A stretch of DNA of 51,980 bases from Pelagibacteraceae bacterium AG-422-B15 (lineage in GTDB: Bacteria > Pseudomonadota > Alphaproteobacteria > Pelagibacterales > AG-422-B15), in assembly GCA_905182345.1 (NCBI GenBank), contig CAJJBG010000016.1:1-51980 (forward strand). The letters are read 5' to 3'. Shown one piece after another: positions 1 to 10,313 of this stretch. A program made the translations under genes and the position numbers. Under the pieces are notes generated by a model. The model saw only the letters and a list, made by a program, of their open reading frames with translations. It was not told the origin of the DNA and did not search any database. Numbering within the stretch: the first letter of the stretch is position 1; every line of letters starts with the position of its first letter.

Positions 1-391
1 CTAATGCAATAGTTACTGCTCGATACCACTGAGGTTTTTGTTTTACAAATAATAATTCATATAATGTTGCCCATACTGGCATCATATAAAAAAGAATTAA
101 AGCCCGAACAATATCAGTTAATAAAAAACTATTGGCGTAACAGGCAATACCCCCGCCCATTAGCAAGCCAATTAATGGGTAATCTAAACCAAATGACTTA
201 CCTTGTATTTTTCGCCATATCGCTATGGGTGCCAGCATTAAAAGTGGCACATACATTTGTGCAATAGTTCCCCAGCCTCCAGTTAATCCATTTGCTTCAA
301 GAGCACGTTGTGGTATCCAAAATAATCCCCATGTACCTGCAGTAATTAACAGAATAAAGCAAATAGCTAAATGATAAGGGTGTCTTTGCAT
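1..391 (-). CDS. EamA/DMT-family permease, N-terminal part (cut by window edge)
   Basis: Reading from an ATG at 391 towards the left edge gives about 130 residues with no stop, so the gene continues outside the window. The visible part is hydrophobic, with about four membrane segments separated by short basic loops. This is typical of the N-terminal half of a 10-helix drug/metabolite transporter of the inner membrane. It begins MQRHPYHLAICF and contains RALILFYMMPVWATLYELLF, which closely resembles the second DMT permease at 41663-42547 (RVLIFFYLTAVWSTMIEVFF). The two are therefore paralogues. The substrate cannot be told from sequence. The start is the first ATG after the 44-bp gap that follows the neighbouring hydrolase gene. 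Confidence 0.75.
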   Translation of the reverse strand, partial: MQRHPYHLAICFILLITAGTWGLFWIPQRALEANGLTGGWGTIAQMYVPLLMLAPIAIWRKIQGKSFGLDYPLIGLLMGGGIACYANSFLLTDIVRALILFYMMPVWATLYELLFVKQKPQWYRAVTIAL

Positions 392-434
392 AGATAGATA
401 TAAATTATAAGAACTTTAGCTGAAGCTGGCACAA

Positions 435-1556
435 TTATTTCCTGAGACTTTCCCACCAATGCGTATTCGGCAAATTAATTAGGTCAAATATTTCACCAAT
501 CATTGGGGTTGCAATATTAACATTTTTTTTCTTAGCTTCATCAGTAACTCGGATTATAGGGTCATCCCAAGAATGTGAAGACAAATCAAATTTAGACCAA
601 TGAATGGGGAAAAGAACTTTTGCATTTAAATCAATACTAGCTTGAACAGACTGATCAGGAAACATATGAATTTTAGACCAGCTCGCATTATATGCCCCAT
701 TCTCAATAAAAGCAATATCGAAAGGGCCATATGTTTCACCTAGTTCTTTGAATGTATTTGAATATCCACCATCTCCACTGAAATAAGCTTTCATTGACTT
801 AGAATTAATAATCCATGAACCCCATAAAGTTGAGTTTCTGTTTGTCAATCCACGACCACTAAAGTGCTGTGCAGGTGTCAATGTAAATTGGACACCTTTA
901 TAATTCTGGCTATCATACCAATCTAATTCACTAATTTTACTTCTATCAACCCCCCAGCTTTCTAGGTGAGCTTTAATTCCTAAGGGAACAAAAAAATGAT
1001 CAACTTTTTTTGCAAGATTCTTTATTGCTGTGGCATCTAAATGATCGTAGTGGTCATGTGAAATTATAACCACATTAACTTTAGGCAGGTCATCAATAAT
1101 AATTGGATTTTCAAATGGAAATGGTTTTCCAAAAATAGGTAATGGTGAAGCTCTATTAAAGACAGGGTCTGTCATAACTATTAAACCACCCGTATTCATC
1201 AATAAGGTTGAGTGGCCTAACCAAACCAACTTACCTGCTGTTAAATTATTACTTTTAAATTTTATTGTGGGAAGAGATTTTAATGGGTTTTTATCTTGAG
1301 CAGGAGAAATCCAATCCTTTAAGGTAGCGCTTTTTTCTGCAGCACGTAAATTAGCCTCATCAATACTTACGGTGACAGGATTTAAATTTACAAATTTTTC
1401 AGAATTAAAGTTTTTAGAATTTTGAATAAGTTTTTTACTTTCCTTATTTGGTGCCGCACCAAACTGAGAGGAAGTATTGAGGAATATAAATATAGATAAA
1501 AAAAGTAAAACTAAGACAATAATCAGATACTGAAATATAATAAAAATTATTTCCAT
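435..1556 (-). CDS. Membrane-anchored metallo-beta-lactamase-fold hydrolase (NAPE-PLD/UlaG-like)
   Basis: A 373-residue protein with one N-terminal hydrophobic helix (about residues 3-26) and then a metallo-beta-lactamase domain. The metal-binding motif HDHYDHLD lies at residues 167-174. Later elements WGSWII, FSGDGGY and PIHWSKFD fit the branch that contains N-acylphosphatidylethanolamine phospholipase D and UlaG-like lactonases. It is probably anchored to the inner membrane with the catalytic domain outside the cytoplasm. Known relatives cleave phosphodiester or lactone bonds. The substrate here is unknown, and lipid turnover is only an inference from the family. It lies 6 bp after the asparaginase gene, so the two are likely co-transcribed. 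Confidence 0.8.
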   Translation of the reverse strand: MEIIFIIFQYLIIVLVLLFLSIFIFLNTSSQFGAAPNKESKKLIQNSKNFNSEKFVNLNPVTVSIDEANLRAAEKSATLKDWISPAQDKNPLKSLPTIKFKSNNLTAGKLVWLGHSTLLMNTGGLIVMTDPVFNRASPLPIFGKPFPFENPIIIDDLPKVNVVIISHDHYDHLDATAIKNLAKKVDHFFVPLGIKAHLESWGVDRSKISELDWYDSQNYKGVQFTLTPAQHFSGRGLTNRNSTLWGSWIINSKSMKAYFSGDGGYSNTFKELGETYGPFDIAFIENGAYNASWSKIHMFPDQSVQASIDLNAKVLFPIHWSKFDLSSHSWDDPIIRVTDEAKKKNVNIATPMIGEIFDLINLPNTHWWESLRK

Positions 1557-1562
1557 AGATTT

Positions 1563-2561
1563 TTAATTCTTAGTAGGCATAATATTTGCAAATCGACAGA
1601 CACCCACCTTTGTACCTGCAGAATTAAACATGTCTTCTGAGCAAAATCTATTTAAAACTGCTTTATCTAGACCTAATTGATCAGCCATTTGCAATAACAT
1701 GCCAGCAATGGCAACGTTGGCAGCTCGCATATTGCCATCAGCTATTTTTAAAACCATTGCAGCTTGGGCTCCTGGTAAAATTACGGCGTAAACACCTTCA
1801 GCACCATTTTTAGCAAAGAATTTTTTTTCAGAGGCTTCTGTCATCTTACTATTTGGAGATTTAGTACCTCCAGTCAAATATGGAAACTGCATAGTTGCAG
1901 AAGTAATTTGTTCTGCTGCTTGCCGCATACTACCTTTTAACAAAGTAGGCGCAGCAATTTTTGACAATGCCCGACCAAACCCTGTTAAGCTTAAGCGGGG
2001 TGCTGGCATAGCACAGCCATCTATCCCTACAACATCTATTTCTTCTTCGGCAAGTTCTGTAATCATAGCCAGCATGGCCTGCTGTGCTGGGTGTTTAGCT
2101 AGATGATAGTCTTTTACATCCCAGCCTTGATGCTGACAAAAAGCCAATTGACCGCAATGCTTGCCTGAGCAATTATGATAAATACGTGATGCAGATATAT
2201 TCTGATCACGAAGTCTTTGACGGTCTTCTAGATAGCGTGGTAAATCTGGGCCACAAGATAGGTCTTCAGACGTTAAATTCATATCTATTAACCATTGTCT
2301 TACAGCAGATGCATGTATGATTTCTCCATGGTGTGAAGCGCTCGCTAACGCTGTTTGTTCAGTCGTAAGTTTGGTGCCATGTGTTAATATAGTTAAGGTT
2401 TGCAACGATTTCATTGCAGATCTTGGAAAAGTCTGCCTATTAGCATTCCCCCAAACTGCCTGTATTTCTCCAGTAGCTGAGACTAAAACTCCAGAGCCAA
2501 TATGTGTGCTTTCAATGACATTACCACGTGTGATTTCTGCCATTAGTATATCTGTAACCAT
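1563..2561 (-). CDS. L-asparaginase, Rhizobium etli (class 3) type
   Basis: A 332-residue cytoplasmic enzyme of the Asparaginase_II family (R. etli AnsA type), predicted to hydrolyse L-asparagine to aspartate and ammonia. It is unrelated to E. coli AnsA/AnsB. Supporting motifs are the SAMK serine-lysine pair at residues 48-51, SASHHGE near 74-80, the cysteine segment NCSGKHC at 130-136 and GIDGCAMPAPRLSLTGF in the C-terminal half. In characterised relatives the Ser/Lys pairs act in catalysis, and Cys/Lys residues from the latter two regions bind zinc. An alternative ATG lies six codons downstream (2543). Neither start has a strong ribosome site. Confidence 0.88.
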   Translation of the reverse strand: MVTDILMAEITRGNVIESTHIGSGVLVSATGEIQAVWGNANRQTFPRSAMKSLQTLTILTHGTKLTTEQTALASASHHGEIIHASAVRQWLIDMNLTSEDLSCGPDLPRYLEDRQRLRDQNISASRIYHNCSGKHCGQLAFCQHQGWDVKDYHLAKHPAQQAMLAMITELAEEEIDVVGIDGCAMPAPRLSLTGFGRALSKIAAPTLLKGSMRQAAEQITSATMQFPYLTGGTKSPNSKMTEASEKKFFAKNGAEGVYAVILPGAQAAMVLKIADGNMRAANVAIAGMLLQMADQLGLDKAVLNRFCSEDMFNSAGTKVGVCRFANIMPTKN

Positions 2562-2596
2562 TAACTTTTATAAATTTATTATTTGTGAATATTAAG

Positions 2597-2710
2597 TTAA
2601 TTATTGCAGATTGTCTCGCATGGAATTCCATCTTTATTTCTATCTAAATAAAGAAATTTATTATCATGAAATGTATTTAAAGATTGCAGATACATCTTCA
2701 CGGCAAACAT
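2597..2710 (-). CDS. 37-residue ORF with an excalibur-like calcium-binding motif
   Basis: A small ORF, overlooked because of its size, starts at ATG 2710 with an AAAGG ribosome-site-like stretch 6 nt upstream. It ends LDRNKDGIPCETICNN. The pattern D-x-N-x-D-G-I-x-C-E-x-x-C matches the C-terminal excalibur module of alphaproteobacterial secreted proteins and nuclease-like proteins. That module is usually preceded by another Cys and a signal peptide, and both are absent here. It is either a stand-alone microprotein or the surviving tail of a decayed secreted protein. It lies between the carbonic anhydrase and asparaginase genes, and an in-frame TAA sits four codons upstream. Confidence 0.4.
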   Translation of the reverse strand: MFAVKMYLQSLNTFHDNKFLYLDRNKDGIPCETICNN

Positions 2711-2782
2711 TTCAAACCTTTGTTAATCTTTATCACCTCAAGTTATACATGACTTTGAAAAGTTACTATGGAGTCAATTAAA

Positions 2783-3424
2783 CTAAATACTTTTAAACAT
2801 CATTGTTTCTGGAACTAATATTTCTAATTCGCCAGAGCCAATATCATTCCATAAGCCGTGAATTGAAAGCTGCTTTGAATCTAAGGCTTGTTGAATAAAT
2901 GGAAAGTCTAGTAAATTTTTAATTGATACTTTAATGCTTTCTTTTTCTAATTGAGAAATCATTTGATTATCATCAGACAATTGATTCAATGAGTCATATG
3001 CAGGCTGTAAAATATTTAACCATTTATTAACAAAGATTAAGTCATTGTTATTATTTTTACCCTTACATAAATAATAACCATTTTTAATACCTCCACAATT
3101 CGAATGTCCTAAAATAATAATATTAGGTATCTCTAGGGCACTGACTGCAAATTCAATTGCTGCTGATGTTCCATGGTGATCACCATCAGGGTTGTATGGA
3201 GGAATTAGATTTGCGATGTTACGGTGAATAAAAAATTCTCCTGTTTCTGCGCCAAACATTGAGGAAGCATGTACTCTAGAATCACAACAGGAAATAATCA
3301 TTCCTTTTGGTTTTTGACCATCAATGGCAAGCTGTTCATAAGAAAATTTATTCTCCAAAAAGCTATTTTCTTTCCAGTCTTTGTAGCGATCAACTAAATA
3401 TTGTGGTAATTTTGCTATAGTCAT
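2783..3424 (-). CDS. can: Beta-class carbonic anhydrase
   Basis: A 213-residue protein that interconverts CO2 and bicarbonate in the cytoplasm. The zinc site of the beta class is complete: the CCDSR motif at residues 46-50 (Cys46, with the Asp48/Arg50 dyad) and HSNCGG at 107-112 (His107, Cys110). The segment FFIHRNIANLIPPY is also diagnostic. Length is normal for the family. It lies in a minus-strand run, 50 bp after the flavin monooxygenase gene. A likely role is supplying bicarbonate for carboxylation or pH balance. Confidence 0.93.
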   Translation of the reverse strand: MTIAKLPQYLVDRYKDWKENSFLENKFSYEQLAIDGQKPKGMIISCCDSRVHASSMFGAETGEFFIHRNIANLIPPYNPDGDHHGTSAAIEFAVSALEIPNIIILGHSNCGGIKNGYYLCKGKNNNNDLIFVNKWLNILQPAYDSLNQLSDDNQMISQLEKESIKVSIKNLLDFPFIQQALDSKQLSIHGLWNDIGSGELEILVPETMMFKSI

Positions 3425-3474
3425 ATTTATTTTTTCTATTTTATATGAAATTTTATTAATTATAAATTAATAAT

Positions 3475-4917
3475 TTATAGATTATAAGTCTTGTAATGCT
3501 CAACCTTAAAATTATTAAGTTCTTTTTTCATATGACTGAGTGAATACGGCCAGTTTGTACTATTCTTATCATTTTTATCTAGAAAGTAACTTGCACACCC
3601 TGAGCTGCGCCAGACCGTTTGTTCTAATGTCTCTTGCATTTTCTTATTATGATTCTGAATAACATTATCTTTGATTAAAATAGATTTAATATTATTAGTT
3701 TTCTTAATAAAGTTTAGGGCTTTTAAAATATACTGAAGCTGCAATTCGATCATAGTGAAAGCTGAGGTAAAGGCATATAAATTTGGCCCAAGCATTAAAA
3801 ATGCATTTGGACAATTTGGCAGAGCAGTTCCTAAATAAGCTTTTGGACTACCATCCCAGTCATCAGCTAAACTTTTCCCATTCAAGCCATATATCAGTTT
3901 TGCTACTGGAGGATTAGATACCTTAAAGCCTGTAGCATAAATAATTACATCGACTTCAAAACAATTTCCATCGGAATCAATGGCTTTATTATTTTCGATT
4001 CTAGATATACCTGAGACAATATTAACATTCTCACGGTTAAGCGATCGGTACCAATTGTTGGATTGAAGAATACGCTTACAGCCAATTTCATAGCTTGGAA
4101 TTAATTTTTTCTGCAAAGTAAGATCTTTAATACTCCGTTTAATATTCTTAATTGCCAGTGCTTGTAGTTTTTTTCGAGCTATTGGCTCATTTAGGCTTGC
4201 ATTAAGTTTCTCAAAGTATTTTGCAAGCAGGGTTCGGATTATTCTTTGCACAAATGGAAAAGATTTAAAAAGTTTTTTCCAAAAAGATTTTATTTTGAAA
4301 TCTCTTTTTGGAATGACCCACGGAGCCGTTCGTTGAAACACCGTTAATTCTTTTACTTTTTTTTGTATCTCTGGAACAAACTGTATTGCTGATGCACCTG
4401 TACCAATCACAGCCACTCTTTTTCCGTTTAAATCTATGTTTTGGTTCCATTTTGCGCTGTGAAAACTTTCTCCAGAAAAAGTACCAATTCCAGGAATAGT
4501 AGGAACCACTACTTCATGCATAGGTCCTGTACCTAAAATAATAAAACGCGCCCCATAACTTCCTTGGCTTGTAGTCAAGTTCCAACAGCTCCGCTCAGTA
4601 TTCCAGGCTGCTTTAAATAATTCATGATTCAGTTTTATATTTTGCATGATTTTATATTTAGCTACAACCTCATGAATGTAGTTTTTTATTTCTTTTTGTT
4701 CTGCAAAAAACTTTGACCAATTATATTTAGGAGAAAATGAATATGAATAAAATATTGCAGGTATATCACAGGCACAGCCAGGGTAAATGTTATCACGCCA
4801 CACGCCACCAAGCTCAGATGACTTTTCTAGAATAGTATAATTATAGCCTGCTTGTTGTAACTTAATTGCAGCCCCGATACCTGAAAAGCCTGAGCCAATA
4901 ATAATAACATCATGCAT
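3475..4917 (-). CDS. FAD-dependent monooxygenase (flavin-containing/Baeyer-Villiger type)
   Basis: A 480-residue two-dinucleotide-domain flavoprotein. The N-terminus has the FAD-binding GSGFSG (residues 8-13), followed by the ELGGVWRDNIYPGCACD segment typical of this group. The second Rossmann motif, VIGTGAS (about 170-176), would bind NADPH. The fingerprint F-x-G-x-x-x-H-x-x-x-W appears as FSGESFHSAKWN at 147-158. Predicted chemistry is NADPH- and O2-dependent oxygenation of a ketone, amine or sulfur compound. The final fingerprint residue is Asn rather than the usual Asp/Pro, so Baeyer-Villiger activity is not assured. It starts 12 bp after glyS ends. Confidence 0.85.
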   Translation of the reverse strand: MHDVIIIGSGFSGIGAAIKLQQAGYNYTILEKSSELGGVWRDNIYPGCACDIPAIFYSYSFSPKYNWSKFFAEQKEIKNYIHEVVAKYKIMQNIKLNHELFKAAWNTERSCWNLTTSQGSYGARFIILGTGPMHEVVVPTIPGIGTFSGESFHSAKWNQNIDLNGKRVAVIGTGASAIQFVPEIQKKVKELTVFQRTAPWVIPKRDFKIKSFWKKLFKSFPFVQRIIRTLLAKYFEKLNASLNEPIARKKLQALAIKNIKRSIKDLTLQKKLIPSYEIGCKRILQSNNWYRSLNRENVNIVSGISRIENNKAIDSDGNCFEVDVIIYATGFKVSNPPVAKLIYGLNGKSLADDWDGSPKAYLGTALPNCPNAFLMLGPNLYAFTSAFTMIELQLQYILKALNFIKKTNNIKSILIKDNVIQNHNKKMQETLEQTVWRSSGCASYFLDKNDKNSTNWPYSLSHMKKELNNFKVEHYKTYNL

Positions 4918-4929
4918 AATGAAAAAGAA

Positions 4930-6285
4930 TTAATCGAAATATTTTTCGTAATAGCTTGCAAGCTCTGAAATGCTAATACGTTTTTGCTCCATAGTGTCAC
5001 GATCTCTCACGGTAACCGCTTTATCTTCAAGAGTTTCAAAATCAACAGTAATACAAATAGGTGTACCAATTTCATCATGACGTCGATAACTTTTTCCAAT
5101 ATTACCAGAATTTTCAAGCATAACTCGGCCCATACCAAGTTTTTGGAGAGTATTCTTAATATCTTTAGCTTGATTAACTAAGTCTTCATTATTTCTTTTT
5201 AATGGAATGATTGCAGCTTTAATAGGAGAAAGATGAGGCTTAAGACCCAGCACCACTCTAGTTTTTCCATCTACTTCCTCTTCTTTATAAGCTTCATTTA
5301 GTAGTGCAAATACACCCCGCTCAACGCCAGCACTAGGCTCAATACAGTATGGAATGTACCATTTCTTTGTTTCTAAATCTTGTACTGCCAATTTGGTAGT
5401 AGAATCTTTATTTTCCATAACATCTGCGGAAATATCAAATTCTGCTTGGTTCTTAGTGTGTGAGCCAAGGTCAAAATCTTGACGATTAGCAATGCCTTCC
5501 AACTCTTCAAAGCCATGTGGAAATTTATATAGCAAATCAGTGGTTGCTTTTGAGTAGTGAGATAAGTCATTGCTAGGTGCCTCAAGAATTTCTAAATTTT
5601 CTTTTTTAATGCCCTGCTCAACCCACCAATCAATTCGTGCCTGAACCCAATATTTAAACCACTCTTCATCAGTGCCTGGCTTTACAAAAAACTCAAGTTC
5701 CATTTGTTCAAATTCACGTACTCTGAAAATGAACTTACCTGGCGTTATTTCATTGCGAAAACTTTTTCCCATTTGACCAATACCAAATGGAATAGATCGA
5801 CTAGTTGAGTCCAATACATTTTTAAAGTTTGTAAATATTTGTTGTGCTGTTTCTGGTCTTAAATAGGCAAATGATGAGCCATCATCAACTGGGCCAATTG
5901 CAGTTTTAAACATAAGATTAAAAGGCCTTGCTTCAGTGAGGTTTTTAGAGCCACAGCTTGGACATGTACTATCTGTTAACTGGTCCTCACGCCATCTGCT
6001 TTTGCAATCTTTACAATCACATAGTGGATCTGTAAAAGTGCTTTCGTGCCCAGAATATTTTAATACATTTGGTGAGGTTAAAATACTGGCATCTAACCCC
6101 TCAACATCATCACGTTGCCAAACCATAGTTTTCCACCAAGCTTGCTTGAGATTGTTTTTAAGTTCGACCCCCATCGGTCCAAAAGTATACAAACCCTTTT
6201 GACCACCATAAATTTCATCTGACTGAAAGATAAATCCTCGTCGTTTACATAAAGCAACTAAATCATCGCTCTTCTCAACGGCCAT
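4930..6285 (-). CDS. glyS: Glycyl-tRNA synthetase, homodimeric (alpha2) type
   Basis: A 451-residue class II aminoacyl-tRNA synthetase that charges tRNA-Gly. It is the single-chain type shared with archaea, eukaryotes and some bacteria, not the GlyQ/GlyS tetramer of E. coli. Signs are the N-terminal [27 protein letters not shown], a zinc-like [10 protein letters not shown]...CPSCGSKN insert, motif 2 [20 protein letters not shown] and motif 3 PSAGVERG, followed by an HGTP anticodon-binding domain. The start ATG (6285) lies inside the 3' end of the S49 peptidase gene (11-bp overlap), suggesting translational coupling. Confidence 0.95.
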   Translation of the reverse strand: MAVEKSDDLVALCKRRGFIFQSDEIYGGQKGLYTFGPMGVELKNNLKQAWWKTMVWQRDDVEGLDASILTSPNVLKYSGHESTFTDPLCDCKDCKSRWREDQLTDSTCPSCGSKNLTEARPFNLMFKTAIGPVDDGSSFAYLRPETAQQIFTNFKNVLDSTSRSIPFGIGQMGKSFRNEITPGKFIFRVREFEQMELEFFVKPGTDEEWFKYWVQARIDWWVEQGIKKENLEILEAPSNDLSHYSKATTDLLYKFPHGFEELEGIANRQDFDLGSHTKNQAEFDISADVMENKDSTTKLAVQDLETKKWYIPYCIEPSAGVERGVFALLNEAYKEEEVDGKTRVVLGLKPHLSPIKAAIIPLKRNNEDLVNQAKDIKNTLQKLGMGRVMLENSGNIGKSYRRHDEIGTPICITVDFETLEDKAVTVRDRDTMEQKRISISELASYYEKYFD

Positions 6286-7096
6286 AACGGCCCCAGTATA
6301 ATTCTTCGTACAATGTTTCTACTAAACCACTGATACTATTCGTTGAGTCACTCTTAGAGGAGACTAAACCTTTAAAAAAAGATTTTTTAGATTCAATTGT
6401 TCTTAGTTTATAATTTTTTCCATAATTACTATCTAAATAAGAAACTAAAGTTTCATTAGAATCAACTAGGCCTAACTCTATGCCTTGTTCACCGGTCCAG
6501 AATTCTCCATTACAAACCTTATCAGGATCAACTTTATTTTTTCGACTATTTAAAACTAAACTTTTGAAATTCTCAAAAATACTAACTTGAACTTTAATTA
6601 GTTTATCAACATCTTTATCTTGTACATCTACAAATGGGTCTAAAAAAGATTTATTCTCACCCGCAGTAAAGATACGTCGCTGAATACCAATTTTTTCAAT
6701 CAAATCTTTGAAGCCAAATGAGGCGCTAATGACACCAATACTACCTACGATTGAACTCTTGTTGGCCAGCAACTCATCTCCAGCACACATCAACATGTAG
6801 CCACCACTTGCTGCAACATCTTCTGCAATAGTTATTACTTTAACTTTGTTCTCATCTGCAAGTACTCTGATTTTATTATAAATCAACTCAGATTGTACGG
6901 GGGACCCACCTGGAGAATTAATTTGAATTACAACCACTTTTGGCTTTTTAACAGTAAAAGCTTTTTCTATTATAGGCGCACTGTTTTCAAGGGTGAGGCC
7001 TTTGCTAAAACGGCCCATGTCTCCAATAACACCACGTAAACTTATGACATTAATGTTGGTTTTTTTCTTAAATGGATTAAATCTACTTATACTCAT
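6275..7096 (-). CDS. sppA: S49-family serine peptidase (SppA/SohB-like)
   Basis: A 273-residue single-domain peptidase of the SppA family, which cleaves remnant signal peptides or membrane-associated peptides. The Ser/Lys dyad is visible: Ser97 in AASGGY (95-100) and Lys149 in [11 protein letters not shown]. The INSPGGS oxyanion segment is at 60-66. There is no obvious N-terminal membrane helix, unlike E. coli SppA. It may be peripheral or cytoplasmic, as in short alphaproteobacterial SppA proteins. The stop codon is TGA, one of only four in the window, and overlaps glyS. Confidence 0.88.
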   Translation of the reverse strand: MSISRFNPFKKKTNINVISLRGVIGDMGRFSKGLTLENSAPIIEKAFTVKKPKVVVIQINSPGGSPVQSELIYNKIRVLADENKVKVITIAEDVAASGGYMLMCAGDELLANKSSIVGSIGVISASFGFKDLIEKIGIQRRIFTAGENKSFLDPFVDVQDKDVDKLIKVQVSIFENFKSLVLNSRKNKVDPDKVCNGEFWTGEQGIELGLVDSNETLVSYLDSNYGKNYKLRTIESKKSFFKGLVSSKSDSTNSISGLVETLYEELYWGRYGR

Positions 7097-7163
7097 ACTT
7101 TACGAGGCTATGGCCAGAAAATTAATATTAATTATTGAATTTGTACTATAACTAATTTGCATT

Positions 7164-8174
7164 ATGAATGAAACATCTAAAAATCTACAAATGGGAATAA
7201 ATCCTATTGACGCCCTCTCTCGGCACCTTGCTAAGTCAGTAAAAAGACTGGATCAAGAGATTGAGAAAAATATCCAGGATAAAGAAGAAACTGTAAGCAC
7301 TATTGCGTCTCATCTGATAGTGGGTAAGGGTAAAAAAATTAGACCCTTACTAACGTTACTTTTTGCCAAAATGTTAAAATATAAAGGCAATGCACATTAC
7401 AATTTAGCAGTTTGCATAGAATTTATTCATAACGCAACCCTGTTACACGATGACGTCATTGATGACGCTAAGGTAAGACGTGGGAAAAAAGCTGCCAATC
7501 TTATTTGGGGCAATAAATTAAGCATCTTAGTAGGCGATTATTTGTTAAGTAAATCATTTAAATTAATGGTTAAAGATAAATCTATTAAAGTTCTAGAGAT
7601 CTTATCAAACACTTCTTTAATTTTAGCTCGTGGTCAAATTCAAGATGCCAATAATACTTCTAGCTTTCAACTAAATGAAAAAGATTATCTAGAGCTAATA
7701 TTTGCAAAAACTGCAGAACTTTTTTCTGTTTCGTGTTACTTGCCTGCAGTGCTGGCTAATAAAAGTGTGCCAATGCAAAATAGCTTAAAAAAATTTGGTG
7801 AGAATTTTGGGATGGCATTTCAACTATCTGATGATTATTTAGATTACTTTGGAAATTCGAAAAAAATGGGAAAAAATATTGGTAGAGATTTTTATGAGGG
7901 CAAAATAACTTATCCTTTAATTTATTGCTTTCGTAATGCTTCTAACGCTAATAAAATTTATTTGAATAAGATACTTCATAAGAAGAAGAGATCTAAAAAT
8001 GACTTTATGAAAGTCTTAAAAATTATGGAATTATCAAATACAAAAAAGGAATCTCTTAAATTTACTAATAAATACTTAAAAAAAGCCCAGAATAATATTT
8101 TAAGATTTGAGGGTAAGTCAGATAAGGTGTATCTTAATGCATTAATTAACTATTTACTAATAAGAGATCACTAA
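7164..8174 (+). CDS. ispB: Octaprenyl/polyprenyl diphosphate synthase
   Basis: A 336-residue trans-prenyltransferase that condenses isopentenyl diphosphate onto an allylic diphosphate to make the side chain of ubiquinone. The first Asp-rich motif is LLHDDVIDD (Asp96, Asp97, Asp100). The second is [11 protein letters not shown] near residue 214. GKGKKIRP gives the substrate-binding Lys/Arg. The single spacer between the first two catalytic Asp pairs (DDxxD) marks it as a long-chain synthase, in contrast to ispA at 9253-10071. Its stop overlaps the aroC start (TAATG), so they form an operon. The promoter should lie in the 67-bp divergent gap after sppA. Confidence 0.92.
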   Translation: MNETSKNLQMGINPIDALSRHLAKSVKRLDQEIEKNIQDKEETVSTIASHLIVGKGKKIRPLLTLLFAKMLKYKGNAHYNLAVCIEFIHNATLLHDDVIDDAKVRRGKKAANLIWGNKLSILVGDYLLSKSFKLMVKDKSIKVLEILSNTSLILARGQIQDANNTSSFQLNEKDYLELIFAKTAELFSVSCYLPAVLANKSVPMQNSLKKFGENFGMAFQLSDDYLDYFGNSKKMGKNIGRDFYEGKITYPLIYCFRNASNANKIYLNKILHKKKRSKNDFMKVLKIMELSNTKKESLKFTNKYLKKAQNNILRFEGKSDKVYLNALINYLLIRDH

Positions 8175-9256
8175 TGTCACATAATTCATTTGGAAAACTT
8201 TTTAAAGTTACAACTTGGGGTGAAAGCCATGGCCTAGCTATTGGCTGTGTGATTGATGGTTGTCCTCCATTAATTAGTTTAAATGAAAAAGACATCCAAA
8301 AATATCTTGATCAACGCAAGCCAGGGACTTCTAAATTTGTTACACAACGTAAAGAGGACGATAAAGTTGAAATTTTATCTGGTGTTTTTAAAGGCAAAAC
8401 AACAGGAACACCTATCTCTTTAATTATTTACAATAAAGATCAGCGATCTAAAGATTATGGAGACATAAAAAGTAAATTTAGACCAGGACATGCAGATCTA
8501 ACTTATTTTTTAAAGTATGGTATTCGTGATTATCGAGGTGGTGGTCGCTCATCTGCTCGTGAAACTGCTTGTCGTGTAGCGGCTGGAGCTGTTGCTCGCA
8601 AAGTAATTAAACATATTCTCAAAAGAGAAATAAAAATCAGAGGTGCTGTTACCCAAGTAGGCGTTCTCTCTATAAATCAAAATAATTTCAATTGGAAATC
8701 AGTCGGCGCAAACGCATTTTTCTGTCCTGATAAGAAAATTGTTTCTGTATGGGAAGAATATTTATCTCTTATAAGAAAAAAAGGCTTGTCTGTAGGTGCA
8801 ACTATTAGAGTTAATGCGATAGGAGTTCCATCTGGAATTGGTGAACCTGTTTATGGAAAACTGGATACAGAACTGGCTGCTGCAATGATGAGTATTAATG
8901 CAGTTAAGGGTGTTGAAATTGGATTAGGTATGGATGCTGCAAGTGTTACAGGTGATCAAAACTCTGATGAAATTAGAGCAAAAGGTAAAAAAATTTCTTT
9001 TTCATCTAATAATGCTGGTGGTATTTTAGGTGGAATTTCAACTAGTCAAGAACTAGATATATCACTTTCTGTAAAGCCAACATCTTCTATTCTCATACCT
9101 CAAAAAACTATTAATGAAAAATTTAAAAATACAACCATCTCAACTAAAGGGCGTCATGATCCCTGTGTTGGCTTACGAGCAGTTCCAATTGCTGAAGCTA
9201 TGATGGCACTTGTTCTCGCTGATCAAATAATGCGCAATCGTGCACAATGTGGCTAA
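8174..9256 (+). CDS. aroC: Chorismate synthase
   Basis: A 360-residue FMN-dependent enzyme that converts 5-enolpyruvylshikimate-3-phosphate to chorismate, the last shared step of aromatic amino acid and ubiquinone-precursor synthesis. Family signatures are all present: TWGESHG near the N-terminus, [31 protein letters not shown] and the C-terminal [19 protein letters not shown]. It is coupled to ispB by a 1-bp overlap. The TAA stop overlaps the convergent ispA stop by 4 bp, leaving no room for a terminator. Confidence 0.97.
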   Translation: MSHNSFGKLFKVTTWGESHGLAIGCVIDGCPPLISLNEKDIQKYLDQRKPGTSKFVTQRKEDDKVEILSGVFKGKTTGTPISLIIYNKDQRSKDYGDIKSKFRPGHADLTYFLKYGIRDYRGGGRSSARETACRVAAGAVARKVIKHILKREIKIRGAVTQVGVLSINQNNFNWKSVGANAFFCPDKKIVSVWEEYLSLIRKKGLSVGATIRVNAIGVPSGIGEPVYGKLDTELAAAMMSINAVKGVEIGLGMDAASVTGDQNSDEIRAKGKKISFSSNNAGGILGGISTSQELDISLSVKPTSSILIPQKTINEKFKNTTISTKGRHDPCVGLRAVPIAEAMMALVLADQIMRNRAQCG

Positions 9257-10071
9257 ACCTCTAATTCCATTAGGTGATTGAGTAATCTATTAATTGATTC
9301 ATTGTTGATTTTTAAGTTATTCAATTGCTTGATTGTTTGCTTATAAAGTTTCAATCTATATTTAGATAAAAATAGTCTTTCTTTAGTGGGCATCTTTGGC
9401 TCATCACTAAAATCATCACTAATTTGAAATATCTCACCAATATTCATGCCAACTCTTTGTAGTAACTTTAACTCTGATTGTTTTATCGCAGCAGAAATAC
9501 CAACTGCCTCAACACAATAGGACATTAGCTTTCCAGTTTTTAGTTTATTGATACGGATGCGGTCTGAGTAAGTAAGTTTTTTTAAATTCAAATCTTCAAA
9601 CTGTCCCTGAAGCAAGCCATTTTTACCTGAGATTTCAGCCAATCTATTAATCAACTTTATTTTTCTATCACTGTTTAATCTTAATTCCACTCCAGATAAA
9701 ATATTATATGACATAGTTAATAGGCTACATCCAGCTAGGATGGCAGTATATTCATTAAATTTAAAATGAGTGGATTTCTTGCCACGTCTATAGTTATCAT
9801 TATCCATAGATGGCAAATCATCGTGCACTAATGAGTAATTATGCAACATCTCTACTGCAACTCCAATACTTAATGCATTTTTACTACTTACTTTCAAAGC
9901 TTTGGAAAAAGTATAAATAAGAAATGGTCTGAATCGCTTACCGCCAGACTGAATAGAATAGTTAATAGATTGATTTAAAAGATTTCTATTTTTTGGTAGT
10001 GATTTAATTAAATGAAGTTCAAACTTTTTTAAAAAAATATTTATTTCAGATTCAATCTTTGATTGAGACAT
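9253..10071 (-). CDS. ispA: Farnesyl diphosphate synthase
   Basis: A 272-residue short-chain prenyltransferase that makes farnesyl diphosphate from isopentenyl and dimethylallyl diphosphate. The first Asp-rich motif has the bacterial farnesyl-type insertion, [12 protein letters not shown] (DDxxxxD). It is followed by [11 protein letters not shown] and the second motif [18 protein letters not shown] is the substrate-binding region. It is slightly shorter than the usual ~295 residues. Its start abuts the xseB stop. The xseB-ispA pair is common in proteobacteria, but the usual partner dxs is not present here. Confidence 0.92.
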   Translation of the reverse strand: MSQSKIESEINIFLKKFELHLIKSLPKNRNLLNQSINYSIQSGGKRFRPFLIYTFSKALKVSSKNALSIGVAVEMLHNYSLVHDDLPSMDNDNYRRGKKSTHFKFNEYTAILAGCSLLTMSYNILSGVELRLNSDRKIKLINRLAEISGKNGLLQGQFEDLNLKKLTYSDRIRINKLKTGKLMSYCVEAVGISAAIKQSELKLLQRVGMNIGEIFQISDDFSDEPKMPTKERLFLSKYRLKLYKQTIKQLNNLKINNESINRLLNHLMELEV

Positions 10072-10310
10072 TACTCAATTTCTTTTTTTGAAATCTTACC
10101 ATCCGCCGAAACCTTTATTTCTTCTAGCTTCAACACAGCATCATTTAATTTTTGCTGACAATGAGATTTTAAGTGTGATCCTCGTGTATAATATTCAATA
10201 GATTTTTCTAAATCTATTGTGCCATTTTCAAGATTCTCAACTATTTGCTCTAGCTCAGATAACGCCTCTTCAAAAGAAAGTTTTTTTATATCGTTAAAAG
10301 TATCAACCAT
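10071..10310 (-). CDS. xseB: Exodeoxyribonuclease VII small subunit
   Basis: A 79-residue helical protein and partner of XseA in single-strand DNA exonuclease VII. Diagnostic segments are LSFEEALSELEQIVENLENG, the following IDLEKSIEYYTRG and CQQKLNDAVLKLEEI. The gene lies upstream of ispA with its stop at the ispA start, as in many proteobacteria. The large subunit gene is not in the window. Confidence 0.95.
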   Translation of the reverse strand: MVDTFNDIKKLSFEEALSELEQIVENLENGTIDLEKSIEYYTRGSHLKSHCQQKLNDAVLKLEEIKVSADGKISKKEIE

Positions 10311-10313
10311 AAA

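Noticed and set aside
64-267. 67-residue plus-strand ORF
   Set aside because: It is antisense to the DMT permease frame, which has clear membrane-protein character and a paralogue in the window.
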